Both the position numbers and the translations under genes were made by a program. A stretch of DNA of 64,000 nt from Streptomyces griseoviridis (GTDB taxonomy: Bacteria > Actinomycetota > Actinomycetes > Streptomycetales > Streptomycetaceae), in NCBI GenBank assembly GCA_014649155.1, contig BMSM01000004.1:248001-312000 (forward strand), in the 5' to 3' direction. A model generated the notes under the pieces. The model had not been told where the DNA came from. It searched no databases and saw nothing but the letters and a program-made list of their open reading frames with translations. Position 1 is the first letter of the stretch, and every line of letters starts with the position of its first letter. Of this stretch, positions 25,643 to 34,235 are shown one piece after another.

Positions 25643-25686
25643 CGGACGACTCCCGGGGCCGAGGCTTCGGGTCGGGAGGTGGTCAT
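25639..25686 (-). CDS. Possible 15-residue coupling peptide before the epimerase
   Basis: ATG 25686 has AGGAG eight bases upstream and the frame (MTTSRPEASAPGVVR) ends in TGA overlapping the epimerase ATG (ATGA). The epimerase itself has no ribosome site of its own, so this short frame may deliver ribosomes to it by coupling. No evidence that the peptide itself matters. Confidence 0.4.
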   Translation of the reverse strand: MTTSRPEASAPGVVR

Positions 25687-25836
25687 GTCGGGTTCTCCTT
25701 CAGGGGGTGATGCCGGGCGGAAGGGCGGTGGCCGGGTCTCAGCTACGGGACGGGCGGCACGCCGGAAGGTCGGTGAGGGGCGCGGAGGCGCGTGGGTGCG
25801 GCGGGCCGTGGGCGGTGGGGGCCGGGAGCGGGGGGT

Positions 25837-27339
25837 TCATCGGTGGGGCTCCGGGTGGGCGTGGGCCGAGGCTCGGGTCAGGCGGCGGTTCGCGTGCAGC
25901 AGCAGGACCAGGGCGCCGGTGCCGCAGGCCACGGTCGGAACGCTCTGGGTGCCCCACGTGGTGACGAGCGCCTCCACGGGCGTGGCCAGGACGCCGCAGC
26001 CGGGCAGGCGGCTCGCGAAGAGGCCGGCCAGGGCGGTGGCCTCGACGGTCGCCGCCGTGGTGAGGGCGAAGGAGGGGGCGTAGGCGTAGCCGTGGCCGGT
26101 GAGGAGGCGGGCCAGCAGCAGGAGGGCCCCGAGGGAGAGGGCCGGCGCGTAACCGGCGGATTGGTCCAGGGCCGCGCCGGTGAGGGCGAGGAGGGCCGCC
26201 AGCGCGGCCAGGAACAGGAGGAAGGAGCCGCACAGCAACGGCCGTACGGAGGCGGCGAACTCCTCCAGTCCGCGGCTCGCCCCCAGCCTGCGGCGGGCGC
26301 GTACGGTGAAGAAGCGGGCGCACCAGGCCGCGGGTGCGCAGGCCAGCGTCAGGGCCAGCACGGGAGCGACGGTGACGGGCCAGGGACCGTCGGCGGCGCC
26401 GGTGGGCGGGCCGTCGGGGCCACCGGTGAGGGCCGCGTCGAGGAGCCCGTCGCCGAGCAGGGCGTAGGCGATGAGCCAGTGGACCCAGAGGGAGCTGTGG
26501 TCGTCCGCGGCGCCCGGGAGGCGCCCCCGGCGCAGCAGCGCGCGCACGGCCAGGGTGACCGCGAGCACGCCGACGACGGCTGTGATCAGGCGTGGCTGGC
26601 CTTGGGTGAGCCGCAGGCCGGACACCGTGGCGACGCCGAGGGCACCGGGGAGCAGGGTGAGGACGATCCAGCGGGTGCCGGGCCGGCGGACGGAGGGGGT
26701 GGTGGGGCTCTCGGTCTCCGGGGTCCGTCCGGAACCGGAGGGGGTGCCGTCGCGCGGGACGCGGGCGTACATCTCCTCGGCGAGGGTGAAGACGTCACGG
26801 TGACGGAAACGGTTGGCGGTCCGGTCGGTGATGCCGTGGGCCTCCAGGCCCGCCGCGATCTCCAGGGGGTCGACGGCTCTTCGGCACAGCTCCTGGTGGC
26901 GGTGGATCAGGGCCTTCACGGGGTCCGCGCCGGTCCGCCGGGCGGCGGCGGGTCGGGTCCTCCCGGCAGGACGGGCGGAGAGCGCCCCGGGCGCCTGCCC
27001 CATCTCCGGCCGTGCCTCCGAGCCGGCCTTGGCATCCGGAGCCGACACGGACACCGATGCCGAGTTCGGACCGGACGCCGGACCGGAAGCCGAGCCCGAC
27101 ACGGACGCCGGCCCCGAACCGAAGCCCGGCACGGACGCCGGACCGGAAGCGAAGCCCGGCACGGACGCCGACCCCGAACCGGAAGCCGACCCCCACACGG
27201 ACGCCGGCCCCGGACCGGAAGCCGAGCCCGACAAGGCCCCCGCACCCGTCGCCTCCGTCAGGTACGCCCCGGACCGTTCGTCCCAGGCGCCGGGGCTGCC
27301 CGGGGCCGCGGGTCGGTCCAGGCCGTCGAAGCCGCTCAT
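25837..27339 (-). CDS. Polytopic membrane protein with repetitive N-terminus, in the glycosyltransferase operon
   Basis: 500 residues. ATG 27339 overlaps the stop of the glycosyltransferase (27336-27339). The first 130 residues are low-complexity Ser/Gly/Ala/Val repeats. Then comes a soluble helical stretch (HRHQELCRRAVDPLEIAAGL and RFRHRDVFTLAEEMYARVP, about 165-215), then roughly nine to ten hydrophobic segments to the end. I do not recognise a family with confidence. Position suggests a transporter or assembly subunit for the polysaccharide made by the neighbours, comparable in role to PelG or PelE; that is inference only. Confidence 0.7.
   Translation of the reverse strand: MSGFDGLDRPAAPGSPGAWDERSGAYLTEATGAGALSGSASGPGPASVWGSASGSGSASVPGFASGPASVPGFGSGPASVSGSASGPASGPNSASVSVSAPDAKAGSEARPEMGQAPGALSARPAGRTRPAAARRTGADPVKALIHRHQELCRRAVDPLEIAAGLEAHGITDRTANRFRHRDVFTLAEEMYARVPRDGTPSGSGRTPETESPTTPSVRRPGTRWIVLTLLPGALGVATVSGLRLTQGQPRLITAVVGVLAVTLAVRALLRRGRLPGAADDHSSLWVHWLIAYALLGDGLLDAALTGGPDGPPTGAADGPWPVTVAPVLALTLACAPAAWCARFFTVRARRRLGASRGLEEFAASVRPLLCGSFLLFLAALAALLALTGAALDQSAGYAPALSLGALLLLARLLTGHGYAYAPSFALTTAATVEATALAGLFASRLPGCGVLATPVEALVTTWGTQSVPTVACGTGALVLLLHANRRLTRASAHAHPEPHR
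27073..27235 (-). repeat. 30-bp tandem repeats in the membrane-protein gene
   Basis: GGACGCC-starting units begin at 27073, 27103, 27133 and 27163 (30-bp steps) and again at 27199 (36 bp). They encode the Ser/Ala/Gly/Pro/Val repeat of the N-terminus in frame, so copy-number change in 30- or 36-bp steps would keep the gene intact. Confidence 0.8.
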
Positions 27340-29159
27340 CGGGCCCCCTCGGTGACGGGTACCGGGGTGTCCGTCGCCCAGCCCGGCCCGCCACGGACGA
27401 CCGTCCGGGACTCGACGGGGGTGCCGAGACCGCCCCCGCCCGCGCCCCCGCCCCCGCTCCCGGGACCGGCGCTCCAGCGGCCGGGGACGTACGCCTCGGC
27501 CGGCACCGCGAACGGCAGGGACGCGCCCGCGCTGTCGAGGCCGCCGCGGCGCAGCGGGGTACGGGAGAGGATCTCCAGGTAGATGCCGTGGAAGGCGGCG
27601 GTGTTCTGCTCGACGGTGAACAGTTCGAGTGCGCGGGCGCGCGCGGCGGCGCCCAGGCGCTCACGGCGCGCGGGGTCGCGCAGCAGCGCCACGCACGCCT
27701 CGGCGAGCGCCCGCGGATTGCGCGGCGGTACGACCGATCCGGTGCCGCCGATCACCTCCACCACCGCGCCGACCTCGGTCGACACCGTGGCTCGGCCGCA
27801 GAGCATGGCCTCGACCAGCCCCACCGGGAAGCCCTCGACGACGCTGGAGAGGACGACCAGGGAACCGGCCGCGTAGGCGTCGGCGACGGTCGGCAGGTCC
27901 GGCCCGCCGACCTCCTCGAAGGACACCGGGTTCCGGCCCACGGCGTACGGACCGTCGGCCTCGTCGGGGAAGAGCTGGGCGGCGAGTCCCCGGCAGTGCG
28001 CGAGATAGGCGGCCTCCCCGGCCTCACCGACACCACCGGCACCACCGGCACCACCGCCCTCCTCCCCGAACGCTCCCCCTGGACCGGAACCGGGGACTGG
28101 ACCGGGAACGGACACGATCCGCAGCCGGGCCCCCGGCACCGCCTTCCGGATCTCGGCGAACGCGTGCAGCAGTGAGACCAGGTCCTTGGCCGGTTCGACC
28201 CGGCCGACCCACACGAGGGTGTTCGGACCGGCGTCGCCGCGCGCCTCGCCGGCCGCGGCGAACGGGGCCGCGTCCATGCCGGGGTGGACCGTGCGCAGCT
28301 TGTGCCGGTCGGCCCCGCACCGCTCCTGCCAGCGCCGGGCGTGCGTGTTGCCGTGGGTGACGACGGCGGCCCGGCGGTAGATCTCCGTGGCGAGCCGGCC
28401 GTGGAAGGCGGCGAGCAGGGCGCGTACGGCCGGTGAGGCGTCGGGCGCGGTCAGGTAGTGCGTACGCAGCCGCACGCCGTACTCGGTCACCAGCAGCGGT
28501 ACGCCGAAGAAGTGCCGGGCCAGCAGGCCGGGCAGGGCGGCGGCACCGCCGGACGTCGCGTGGCACAGGTCGACCGCGCCGAGACCGGCGTCCTCGTACC
28601 AGCCGAGCGAGAGGGGGCGCAGGGCGCGTTCCAGATGGCCCGCGACGGCGAGGAGATCGGGGACGCGCGCCTCGCGCGCGGGTCGCTGGGCGCCCGGCGC
28701 GCGACAGGCGTGCTCCAGAGCCCGTACGGCGGCTTCGGAGCGGAGCGCGGCCACCAGGCCGTTCTCGTCGCGAGCGAGTTCGGCGAGCCCGTACAAGGCG
28801 TTGGCGAAACGGTCCGCCTCTGCGGCGGAGGCGTCTCCCGCGGTGCCGGACGACGGGTCCGGACGGCCCGCCGCGCACAGGACGGCGGCGAGGGCGCCGT
28901 AGCACTCGGTGAAGCGCCGGCGGGCGCGCCGGCCGTACACCACCCCGTCGTCCTCGGCGGTCCACAGCGGGGCGGTGCGCACCCGGCGGACCTGCGGCGG
29001 CAGCGGGACCCAGCCCGCGTCCTCCTGGCGCTCGCACCGGCTGAGCGCGTGGACGTCGAACTCGTGCTGCCCGAGCCCGCGCACGAGCCGGTCGCACCAG
29101 AGTCCGGCGTCGCCGCTGACGTACGGGTAACCGTTCTCCGTCAGTAGTCCGATGCGCAC
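27336..29159 (-). CDS. PelF-like glycosyltransferase (DUF3492 plus GT-B)
   Basis: 607 residues from GTG 29159 (GGGGG upstream; GTG 29165 is an alternative). The N-terminus RIGLLTENGYPYVSGDAGLW and the later VDLCHATSGGAAALPGLLA and VPLLVTEYGVRLR match the PelF/DUF3492 type. The second half has GT4 features: WVGRVEPAKDL, and EGFPVGLVEAMLCGRATVST near 470-490. PelF family enzymes polymerise N-acetylgalactosamine/glucosamine from UDP-sugars for the Pel exopolysaccharide. First gene of an operon with a membrane protein, epimerase and spherulin-like glycosidase. Family call is firm at the level of pattern; polymer identity is inferred. Confidence 0.83.
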   Translation of the reverse strand: MRIGLLTENGYPYVSGDAGLWCDRLVRGLGQHEFDVHALSRCERQEDAGWVPLPPQVRRVRTAPLWTAEDDGVVYGRRARRRFTECYGALAAVLCAAGRPDPSSGTAGDASAAEADRFANALYGLAELARDENGLVAALRSEAAVRALEHACRAPGAQRPAREARVPDLLAVAGHLERALRPLSLGWYEDAGLGAVDLCHATSGGAAALPGLLARHFFGVPLLVTEYGVRLRTHYLTAPDASPAVRALLAAFHGRLATEIYRRAAVVTHGNTHARRWQERCGADRHKLRTVHPGMDAAPFAAAGEARGDAGPNTLVWVGRVEPAKDLVSLLHAFAEIRKAVPGARLRIVSVPGPVPGSGPGGAFGEEGGGAGGAGGVGEAGEAAYLAHCRGLAAQLFPDEADGPYAVGRNPVSFEEVGGPDLPTVADAYAAGSLVVLSSVVEGFPVGLVEAMLCGRATVSTEVGAVVEVIGGTGSVVPPRNPRALAEACVALLRDPARRERLGAAARARALELFTVEQNTAAFHGIYLEILSRTPLRRGGLDSAGASLPFAVPAEAYVPGRWSAGPGSGGGGAGGGGLGTPVESRTVVRGGPGWATDTPVPVTEGAR

Positions 29160-29394
29160 ACGCACCCCCGATGTCCCGTATGGGGAGCCGCCGTTGGTCC
29201 GGCGGCTCGCAGCGGGGACGAACGTATGCGGACAAGGCGGTGGCGCGACGGACGGTTGTCCATCACGCCACCAAAAGGGGTGAACGGGCGTAACTTTCCC
29301 GGGCGAAGCGCGTTCGGTCGCGTCAAGGGAGCGGACGAACACCGAGCGTCACGTCATGGCCGCACCCGGTCGGGCGACTCTCACGCGGCGCGGC

Positions 29395-30858
29395 TCAGGC
29401 GGACGGGTACGGCCAGGCGTTGGGGCGGCAGCGGATGCCGTCGTACTCCAGGAACTTGGTCTGCTGCTGCATGACGGGAGCGAGGTCGCCGTCCTTGTCG
29501 CAGGTCACGTGGTTGTGGCCGAGGCGGTGACCGACCTCGTGGTTGATCAGCATCTGCCGGTAGGGGTAGATCTTGTCGTCGCCGTAGGTCTTCGCGCCCT
29601 TGGCCCACCGGTAGGCGTTGATCATGACGCGTTCGGTGGCGGCCGAGTCACAGGAGACGTTGTCGATCGTGGTGTCCAGGCCGGACTTGGCGCACCAGTC
29701 GGCGGTCGTGCCCGGGCTGGCCAGAGTGATCACGAAGTCGGGGTGACCGGAGTGGACGCGTTCGAACGTACGGGCGCCGTTGTGGGCCCAGCTGCGGTCG
29801 TCGTTGAGGGTCTTCTGCACCGCCTGCGCGAAGAGTTCGCCGTCGAGGCCGAGCCCCTTCTCGACGTCCACGCGGTAGGTGTACTTCTGCCCCCTCCCCG
29901 GCGCCTTGTCGACGCCCTCGATCGCGTCGAACTCGCCGGAGCCCTTGAGTGTGGCGCTGAGCGGATAGACCGTGCCCATCTTCTGCGCGTACGTCAGCGG
30001 CGCCGCCGCGCTCGGTCCGGAACCGGAGCCCGCTCCCGCATCGGACGTGCCCATCTCCTCCGCCGCGCCCGGAACGGAGCCCTGTTCCGCGCCCGCCCGG
30101 TCGGCGGCCGACCGGGACGCCGCGGCCTCGCCGGCACGCCCGTCGGCGACCTGCCCGGCCACGACGACGGCCAGCACGATGGTGACGGCCGCCGCGGCGA
30201 CGCCGGTGAAGGCCCGCCCCTTGCCGCCCCCGCGGACGGGACCGCCCCCGTCGCTCCGGCCACCGGCGGTGGCGCGGGAGCCGGGCGGGGGCGCGTCGGC
30301 CCGGACTCGCGCGGTCCCGGACGCGGGCGTGAACACGGACCCGGTCGCCGGGGCGGAGCCGGACGCGGACGGGGAGGCCGCGGAGGCCGCGGAGGCACTG
30401 GGGTCGTCGGACCCGCGCTCGAACGCGTCGAGGTACTCCTGCCGGGGTCCGCCGCCTCCCCGTGCCCCCGGCGTGCGCGCCCCCTGGGGCGCCTGCCGCT
30501 GCCGGGGCAGGGACAGGCCGGGACCGCGCGGCGCGCCCGGAGCCGCGCCGGCCGCCCCGAACTCGCCCCAGCCGCCGCCCGGTTCGCGCTGCTCGGGGTG
30601 TCCGCCTCGCACCTGCCCGGCCGGACCCACCCGCCCCGTGCCGAAGGCCGGTGTGTCGTAGGCCCGGGTGCCGCGCGGCGGACGCGCGCCGACCCGGCCG
30701 GCGGGGGACCCGTCACCGTACGGAGGTCCCGTCCGCTCCCCGGGCGGCGTCGACGGGCCGCCCCGCTCCTCGGGCCGTGCGCTTTGGCGTTCCCGTGCTG
30801 CGGTGGCGTCCGCGGGGTCGCCCTTGGGGGCCGGCCCGCGACGGCTGTGGCGTCCCAC
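29395..30858 (-). CDS. DUF3152 metalloprotease-like membrane-anchored protein
   Basis: 487 residues from GTG 30858 with AGGAGG 11 bases upstream. A disordered Pro/Gly/Arg-rich cytoplasmic N-terminus (1-210), one membrane segment (about 215-238), then a DUF3152 domain. The domain contains NHEVGHRLGHNH near 440, a metzincin-type zinc site HExxHxxGHxH, with flanking cysteines (WCAKSG, NVSCDS, VTCDKDG, IRCRPN) that probably form disulfides outside the cell. It starts 7 bases after the alpha/beta hydrolase stop. A homologue (Rv3207c) sits between moeZ and a TetR gene in M. tuberculosis, as here. Substrate unknown. Confidence 0.85.
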   Translation of the reverse strand: MGRHSRRGPAPKGDPADATAARERQSARPEERGGPSTPPGERTGPPYGDGSPAGRVGARPPRGTRAYDTPAFGTGRVGPAGQVRGGHPEQREPGGGWGEFGAAGAAPGAPRGPGLSLPRQRQAPQGARTPGARGGGGPRQEYLDAFERGSDDPSASAASAASPSASGSAPATGSVFTPASGTARVRADAPPPGSRATAGGRSDGGGPVRGGGKGRAFTGVAAAAVTIVLAVVVAGQVADGRAGEAAASRSAADRAGAEQGSVPGAAEEMGTSDAGAGSGSGPSAAAPLTYAQKMGTVYPLSATLKGSGEFDAIEGVDKAPGRGQKYTYRVDVEKGLGLDGELFAQAVQKTLNDDRSWAHNGARTFERVHSGHPDFVITLASPGTTADWCAKSGLDTTIDNVSCDSAATERVMINAYRWAKGAKTYGDDKIYPYRQMLINHEVGHRLGHNHVTCDKDGDLAPVMQQQTKFLEYDGIRCRPNAWPYPSA

Positions 30859-30865
30859 TCGCGCC

Positions 30866-31867
30866 TCAGCCTCCTGTGTTCTCGTCGGTGTGCCGATCGT
30901 CGGCGGCCGTCGATCCGGCGGTGTCCGCGAGGAGTTCGCGGAGGGCCGTGGCGACCGTCTGCGGATACTCCATCATGGCGACGTGGCCCGCGTCCGGAAG
31001 GGTCAGCAACCGCGCGTCGCGGAAGGCGCGGGCCGCGCGCTGTGCCATGCGGTAGCCGACGAGCTTGTCCCGGCCGCCGTAGACCAGCAGGGTCGGCGCG
31101 AGGACCCGCTCGGCCTGGCGCCACAGGCCGTGCTGGCCGCCCACCGTGTAGGCGTTGACGATGCCCCGCGCGGAGCGCGCCATCGCGTCCCAGAAGTACG
31201 GCAGCCGCTGCCGCCGCTCCATCTCCTCCACGGCGTGCCGCAGGCCCTCTTCCGACACCCGCGCGGGATCGCCGTAACAGAGCGCCATGACGCCGCGGAC
31301 CCGCTGCTCCGCCGTCCAGTCCCGGCTCACGCGGGTGAACAGCGCGGCTACGCCGGGCAGGGCCAGCAGTCCGGTGGGCACGGCACTGCGCTGGACGCGG
31401 ATCTCGGGCAGCGCGGGCGAGATCAGGGTCAGCGTGCGCACCAGGTCGGGGCGGACGGCGGCGACGCGGGTGGCGACGGCGCCGCCGAGCGAGTTGCCCA
31501 CCAGATGGACGGGGCCGCGGCCCGACGCGTCGAGGTGGCGGATCACCGCGCGCGCGTGCCCGGTGATCGAGTAGTCGCCGTCGTCCGGTGGCGGGGAGTC
31601 GCCGAAGCCCGGCAGGTCGACCGCCTCGTTGTCGAGCACGTCGTCCAGCAGCGGCATCAGCGCCGACCAGTTCTGCGAGGAACCGCCGAGGCCGTGGACA
31701 TACAGGGCGGGCGGCAGTCCCTCGCGGGCCGGGCGCCTTGACCGCACCGTCAGCGTGATCCCCGGCAGCCGCACCGACCGCAGCCGCTCGCCCTCCGCGA
31801 CCCGGACCGCGGTCGCCTCCGGCAGCACATTGGCGGGCGGCACGGACGGCAGCTCGGTCGAAGACAT
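30866..31867 (-). CDS. Alpha/beta hydrolase
   Basis: 333 residues. Oxyanion region HGLGGSSQNW (about 58-67), nucleophile elbow GNSLGG (about 123-128), acid region YGGRDKLVG (about 268-276) and catalytic histidine in DAGHVAMME (about 295). The fold is that of esterases, lipases and C-C hydrolases; no feature pins down a substrate. No signal peptide. It is followed at 7 bases by the DUF3152 gene and is probably co-transcribed with it. Confidence 0.85.
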   Translation of the reverse strand: MSSTELPSVPPANVLPEATAVRVAEGERLRSVRLPGITLTVRSRRPAREGLPPALYVHGLGGSSQNWSALMPLLDDVLDNEAVDLPGFGDSPPPDDGDYSITGHARAVIRHLDASGRGPVHLVGNSLGGAVATRVAAVRPDLVRTLTLISPALPEIRVQRSAVPTGLLALPGVAALFTRVSRDWTAEQRVRGVMALCYGDPARVSEEGLRHAVEEMERRQRLPYFWDAMARSARGIVNAYTVGGQHGLWRQAERVLAPTLLVYGGRDKLVGYRMAQRAARAFRDARLLTLPDAGHVAMMEYPQTVATALRELLADTAGSTAADDRHTDENTGG

Positions 31868-32129
31868 GCGGCAATGTTACGAGACGATCACGCGACGGTT
31901 CACGTGTTCGGCATCACAACAGGGGTGCGTTCGCGCGGTATCGGGAAACGCGCCGGGGTACGCACCGGAGCAGACACCCCCCGACGCGCCCCGGGCCCTC
32001 ACGCCCCCTCCCGGGCCGGCACGGATCGCACGGCGCGGGATTCGGGTGTCTCCTAGGCTCGTACCGAGGGCACCCGCACCTGACCACCCCCCGCCTCCCG
32101 GCGGGGACGTCCACAGAAAGGGAGCCGGC

Positions 32130-32354
32130 ATGGCCATCGATCCCACTGATCCCGAGACCTTCGCGCACGACGAGACGGAGGAGTCCCAGGACGTCGGCGT
32201 CGAGGCGCCGGACGCCGACGCGGCCGAGCAGCAGAAGGACATCACCCCGGACCGGGACGACCCGCTCACCGGCGTCGACCCCGACCGCGGCAGCGAGGCC
32301 GACCTCGCGGAACAGGCCCGCGTGGTCACCCTCGACGAGGACGACTACCGCTGA
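32130..32354 (+). CDS. Small acidic hypothetical protein (74 aa)
   Basis: ATG 32130 with AAAGGGAG five bases upstream. Strongly acidic (Asp/Glu in about a third of positions), low in hydrophobic residues, no cysteine, probably disordered. Followed by an intrinsic terminator and then a TetR gene. I do not recognise a family; the layout and codon bias indicate a real gene. Confidence 0.7.
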   Translation: MAIDPTDPETFAHDETEESQDVGVEAPDADAAEQQKDITPDRDDPLTGVDPDRGSEADLAEQARVVTLDEDDYR

Positions 32355-32414
32355 CGACGGCCGACGGAGAGGGCGTGCGCCGCGCGGGGAATGAACAGGG
32401 AGGAGGCAGACGTT

Positions 32415-32434
32415 TGCCCGTTCCGGGCATTTTT
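32415..32434 (+). terminator. Intrinsic terminator after the small acidic gene
   Basis: TGCCCG-TTC-CGGGCA stem-loop (32415-32429) followed by TTTTT (32430-32434). Confidence 0.8.
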
Positions 32435-32565
32435 GAAACTGTTTGCACTCCTTTCACCGCTGTCCGGTCCGTGAAATTCTGCGTCCGCACCGCGCGCACC
32501 ACGGTTACCGAAAAGTACGATGGCCGCGCGGCGCACACCGCACAGGGACGACTTTGGGAGGCGGC

Positions 32566-33207
32566 GTGACAGCCATCGAGCAGACAGAGGCGGCACGCCC
32601 GCGGGGCACACGCCTGCCGCGCCGCGCCCGACGCAACCAGCTGCTGGGCGCCGCGCAGGAGGTGTTCGTCGCCCAGGGTTACCACGCGGCCGCGATGGAC
32701 GACATCGCCGAGCGCGCCGGCGTCAGCAAGCCGGTCCTCTACCAGCACTTCCCGGGCAAGCTGGACCTCTACCTGGCCCTGCTGGACCAGCACTGCGAGT
32801 CCTTGATCCAGTCCGTCCGCAACGCGCTGGCGTCGACGAGCGACAACAAGCAGCGCGTACGGGCGACCATGGACGCGTACTTCGCGTACGTCGAGGACGA
32901 CGGCGGCGCCTTCCGCCTGGTCTTCGAATCGGACCTGACCAACGAGCCGGCCGTGCGCGAGCGCGTGGACAAGGTCACCAACGAGTGCGCCGAGGCGATC
33001 TGCGACGTGATCGCCGAGGACACCGGCCTCTCGCGCGCGGAGTCGATGCTGCTCGCCTCCGGGCTGGGCGGCCTCGCCCAGGTGGTGGCCCGCTCCTGGC
33101 TGCACAGCGACCGCAGCGTGCCGCGCGACCAGGCGGTGCAGTTGCTCGCGTCGCTGGCCTGGCGCGGCATCGCCGGTTTCCCGCTGCACGGCAACGAGCA
33201 GCACTGA
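32566..33207 (+). CDS. TetR-family transcriptional regulator
   Basis: 213 residues from GTG 32566 with GGGAGG upstream. The helix-turn-helix (MDDIAERAGVSKPVLYQHFP) is at about 43-62; the C-terminal ligand domain is all-helical. Order with DUF3107 downstream and the DUF3152 gene nearby matches Rv3207c-Rv3208-Rv3208A. A -10 like TACGAT (32516-32521) lies within an imperfect palindrome GGTTACCGAAAAGTACGAT that could be its own operator. Ligand and regulon are unknown. Confidence 0.9.
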   Translation: MTAIEQTEAARPRGTRLPRRARRNQLLGAAQEVFVAQGYHAAAMDDIAERAGVSKPVLYQHFPGKLDLYLALLDQHCESLIQSVRNALASTSDNKQRVRATMDAYFAYVEDDGGAFRLVFESDLTNEPAVRERVDKVTNECAEAICDVIAEDTGLSRAESMLLASGLGGLAQVVARSWLHSDRSVPRDQAVQLLASLAWRGIAGFPLHGNEQH

Positions 33208-33353
33208 GCGGGGCGGCGCCGCCCGTCTGTTCCCGTCGGCTGTTCGCTCCTGGCGTGGCCGGGCGCAGCGTGTACGTCCCCTCACCGGGCTAATGTGTGC
33301 TGGGTACGGCGCGGAAGATCGCGCACATCACTGACCGTCGGAGGGACATAGCC

Positions 33354-33581
33354 GTGGAGGTCAAGATCGGCGTGCAGCACGCGCCCCGCGAGATCGTTCT
33401 GGAGAGCGGTCAGAGTGCCGAGGAGGTCGAGCGCGTGGTGGCTGAGGCACTGGCCGGCAAGTCGCAGCTGCTGAGCCTCGTGGACGAGCACGGCCGCAAG
33501 GTCCTGGTCCCGGCCGACCGCCTCGCGTACGTCGAGCTCGGCGAGCCGGCCCCGCGCAAGGTGGGCTTCGGCGCGCTGTAG
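33354..33581 (+). CDS. DUF3107 protein (75 aa, TB9.4-like)
   Basis: GTG 33354 with GGAGGG upstream. EVKIGVQHAPREIVLES at the start and LVPADRLAYVELGEP near the end match the small DUF3107 family, conserved in actinobacteria and located next to this TetR gene in mycobacteria (Rv3208A). Function unknown. A 16-bp terminator stem follows. Confidence 0.88.
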   Translation: MEVKIGVQHAPREIVLESGQSAEEVERVVAEALAGKSQLLSLVDEHGRKVLVPADRLAYVELGEPAPRKVGFGAL

Positions 33582-33595
33582 CCACAGGCGGCATA

Positions 33596-33630
33596 CGGAG
33601 GGGCCCGGCGGACACCGCCGGGCCCCTCCG
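33596..33630 (+). terminator. Terminator after the DUF3107 gene
   Basis: Perfect 16-bp stem (33596-33611 with 33615-33630) and a 3-base loop, 15 bases after the stop codon. Confidence 0.85.
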
Positions 33631-33828
33631 CGTACGCGCCTCCGCGCAGGACCGCTGTACGCGCCTCCGTACCGGGCCGGCGTACGCGCCTCCGCGCAGG
33701 ACCGACGTACGCGGCTCCACGCAGGACCGGCGTACGCGCCTCCGCGCAGGACCGACGTACGCCACCCCGCGCGGGCTCTCGTACGCCACCCCGCGCAGGT
33801 CCTCGTACGCGCTTCCGCGCGCCCCGGC
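33631..33828. repeat. 25-bp tandem repeat array, about eight units
   Basis: Units starting CGTACGCGCCTCCGCGCAGG begin at 33631, 33656, 33681, 33706, 33731, 33756, about 33780 and about 33804. The inner six are well conserved, the last two degenerate (CGTACGCCACC). It begins immediately after the terminator of the DUF3107 gene and ends about 120 bases before the next gene. There are no spacers, so it is not a CRISPR. The rest of this gap (33829-33951) holds no gene. Confidence 0.88.
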
Positions 33829-33951
33829 GCCCGCGCCCCCCTCCACGAACGGCGCACAACTCCCTCACAGGGGAGGGTTGCATTCCGCAGGTCAGGGGTA
33901 GGACGGCTACGACCGTTCGAGCAGGCCGGCCGTGTGGGAGGGACCCCGACA

Positions 33952-34221
33952 ATGCTGTTGGAAGCGCTCAGTGCCGCGATCCTCGGGCTGGCCCTCGCCT
34001 GGGCCGCCGCCCGCCGCCTGCCGCACCGGCTGCCGGCCCGCTCCCTCGTCCTCGCGACGGGCGTCGCCGGGGCCCTGTTCGGGGCGTTCGTCACACACAG
34101 CGCGCTGGGCGCCGCGAGCCTGCTGGCCGTCCTGCTGGGCTCGGCCGCCGTCTGCTCCGCCTCGCTGTCGCTCCTGCTGCGCCCGGCGGGCCGGCTGCGC
34201 GGCCGGTCGGCGACCGCCTGA
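33952..34221 (+). CDS. Small membrane protein (89 aa)
   Basis: ATG 33952 with GGGAGGG nine bases upstream. Three hydrophobic segments (about 4-20, 31-50 and 52-75) separated by Arg-rich turns, with a basic C-terminus. Convergent with the ferritin-like gene. Family not recognised. Confidence 0.72.
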   Translation: MLLEALSAAILGLALAWAAARRLPHRLPARSLVLATGVAGALFGAFVTHSALGAASLLAVLLGSAAVCSASLSLLLRPAGRLRGRSATA

Positions 34222-34235
34222 CCGGCCGGCGCGGA

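Noticed and set aside
25828..27582. Long plus-strand frame opposite the membrane protein
   Set aside because: It is the GC-rich antisense shadow of the minus-strand gene; its sequence is Gly/Arg/Ala-rich without family motifs or a ribosome site.
23843..29159. Antibiotic-sugar biosynthesis cluster
   Set aside because: Epimerase and glycosyltransferase alone do not make one; no polyketide, NRPS or sugar aminotransferase genes, and the glycosyltransferase has the DUF3492 start of PelF.
33631..33828. CRISPR array
   Set aside because: Repeats are contiguous 25-bp units without variable spacers and no cas genes are nearby.
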